Assembly (NCBI GenBank): GCA_022578605.1
Contig: MU394094.1
Span: 62,001 to 126,000 of the forward strand
Origin: Camillea tinctor
Lineage: Eukaryota; Ascomycota; Sordariomycetes; Xylariales; Xylariaceae
Reading direction: 5' to 3'
Length of the DNA stretch: 64,000 nucleotides
In this document: positions 62,076 to 64,000 of the stretch, piece after piece
Layout of the letters: every line of letters begins with the position of its first letter
Numbering within the stretch: the stretch's first letter is position 1
The notes under the pieces: model-generated
Seen by the model: the letters and a program-made list of their open reading frames with translations, nothing else
Told to the model about the DNA's origin: nothing
Databases searched by the model: none
Program-made: the position numbers and the translations under genes

Positions 62076-64000
62076 GTTGCCGGATGGTGATGGATGAGAT
62101 CGTCAATATTTGACCAATAGTAAGCACTTAGCTGACCAGCTGCGTGTCCGTCCAGAGAGACAAAAATGAAATCCGCTCCAAATAGTCCTTAAAACCCCTT
62201 AATCCCGATTCCTTCCAGAGATAAGAGAGAACCACGCGTTCTTCCTGGATAGATTAAGAGGTAAGCATGTAAATACTCGACAAAATTATTGAATAGTAGA
62301 TGCTGTGCATGAAACCGTCATTGATTGCATATATGGATTGGCAGGCCAACGTTGCAATCGAGTTTCTAGGGATGATATAGCAGCAATAAGTCCGGGCTTC
62401 CCCCCCCTCTTGAGTATTTAAGTATTTGGTTTTTTCTTTTGTCTCCGGTCTCGTTGCTTTATCTTTTAGTCTCTTCTCCAAATTCTGGATCAAATGGAAC
62501 GTGTGGGCGAGGTAAAAATGGAAAGCTTATGATCCGAGAAGTGGTTTCAGTGGTTCAAATGTCCCCCTCACTTCGTCTCCCTTACCTCCTACCTCCCGCA
62601 ATAGATAACTTATATAGTCTCCGTACTAACAACACAAAGGAGACCCCGATAGGCTTTCTGTATATAGGTTAAGATAAGGACGGGGTGAGTAGGGCACATA
62701 GATAGGACACTGACAGCTATGCGTAGGTTATAAGACAGCTTAATAAGTAGCCTACCAAAGAAGAGCTAGAAGCAATTGGGAATCGGGTAAAGTTCAGGCC
62801 GGGGAGCAAAGACATTAGGAAATCAACTCAATTTGTTTGGTTGAGATGCGTCATTCTGTGTGGGGTGTGTAGATCACCTCCAAGCCCCCCTATACGTATA
62901 AGAGGGGTCTAGACCATCTATCTACCTAGGTTAGGTATCTATATTAGTATGTACTATCAGCGCGTATGAGGGCATTCCCATGAGCACACATACACATCAG
63001 ATGGGATCGAATTTGATCTGTAGATATGGTTGTCTTAGGTTTAGAGCGCCTTATTAGATATGTGGGGATTTTATACATTTACCTAAGTACTTATGTTCGC
63101 AGAGTAACTCTGCTACCATTGTAACTAAGAATCGGACAGCAAATAATGGCTGCAAAGACAAGGGGAAAGGTAAATAAAACGGAGAATTCTCTCCCACATA
63201 CCCCTTTTTCTTTTTTATGCAACATCTATTTACGTCCTACATGTCTAGGTACCCAGTGCTATCATTGCGAAAACTTTTACTTTTTATAATTACTTAACTC
63301 ATTGCAATACATGAAAAAGTAAATGGTACATGATCTATGCTCGGTCTGCACCCCGAGCGCCACTTCATAATGAATCTGTAACTCGTGTCATGCGACCTTT
63401 CAAAGTTACCTTTCTTGGTTAGGAAGCAAGGGTATTTCCTGCTTAGATTCGGCCAGTTAACACATCATTTTGCCTACAATTGACTTGCTTTTAGTGTTAA
63501 CATACAAATGGTCGAGTGGTTTGGTCTTAACTGTATACAGGATATAAGGGCTCTGATCATAGGTCTTAGCATTATGTGCAGCGTTATCCATGGATAAATA
63601 ATGAAATAGCCGTGTCATAGCTGACATTGCTAGTTCATAACAAGCCTAGTATATTGGTCAGCAAGTCCTCCCATTTCAATTTAGATAAGAAGACCAAGAA
63701 GTATATAGGCTTTAAGTCAAGAGTTCATGTATACAATACAAGTAGCAGTGTTAACAGTTAGATACTAGCCATGTATAAAATCATAAACCCAGCAATAGTA
63801 ACTATTGCTACTATATCACGTGATCGCTCTAAATCACTCCATTACCTAGGTATGTATGATAACACTCCTCACTATCTTGTAAAAGCTGACTATCAATGTG
63901 AGTTCAATCTCCTTATTTTTGGGTGCTTCTAAGACTAAGGAATATATTGAAACTACTCAGTATGCTTATTCCAAGTGAGTAAGGAGGTTCACAGCAGAGT
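62076..64000. other. Gene-empty right end
   Basis: P450 promoter at the left end, then AT-rich DNA with CCTA words and no recognisable coding sequence to the window edge. Confidence 0.6.

Overview
The window is nuclear DNA of a filamentous ascomycete (Pezizomycotina, most likely a Sordariomycete). The reasons are short GT-AG introns of about 48-210 bp, compact genes in islands between gene-empty stretches, fungal-type families (reducing polyketide synthase, ccg-9-type trehalose synthase, proteinase K-like protease), and intergenic DNA full of the CCTA/TAGG words common in that group. I cannot name the species. Exon structures were worked out by hand. In every spliced gene the exon lengths sum to a whole number of codons.

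Layout. 1-5859: no convincing gene. 5860-17227: a compact island with an OPT-family oligopeptide transporter (+), a TFP11/Ntr1-like spliceosome-disassembly G-patch protein (-), GINS subunit Psf3 (-), mitochondrial Mn superoxide dismutase (+) and a secreted subtilisin-like protease (-). 18457-26061: a 2472-residue highly reducing polyketide synthase (-), KS-AT-DH-psiMT-psiER-KR-ACP. Its architecture is that of the PKS half of fungal PKS-NRPS hybrids, but it stops after the ACP. 26062-31977: AT-rich and gene-empty except for a decayed Zn(II)2Cys6 transcription-factor pseudogene at about 28305-28860. 31978-33201: flavohemoglobin (-). 35416-38085: nine-exon ccg-9-like GT4 trehalose synthase (-), including a 23-nt microexon. 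41349-42993: an uncharacterised multi-pass, possibly seven-TM, membrane protein (-). 46968-48236: a DUF3429 (TMEM69-like) predicted mitochondrial membrane protein (-). 49989-59645: VPS13, a lipid-transfer protein of membrane contact sites (+). 60179-62075: a CYP52-like cytochrome P450 (-). The remainder to 64000 is empty.

How the genes relate. Most are housekeeping or general-metabolism genes that happen to be neighbours. The PKS is the only clear secondary-metabolism gene. It has no tailoring enzyme, trans-enoyl reductase, transporter or intact regulator next to it. Its nearest upstream recognisable neighbour is the dead zinc-cluster regulator, in which three of six zinc-binding cysteines are gone and stops and a frameshift are present. 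This looks like an eroding or orphan polyketide locus. No tRNA, rRNA, CRISPR array or intact transposon was recognised.
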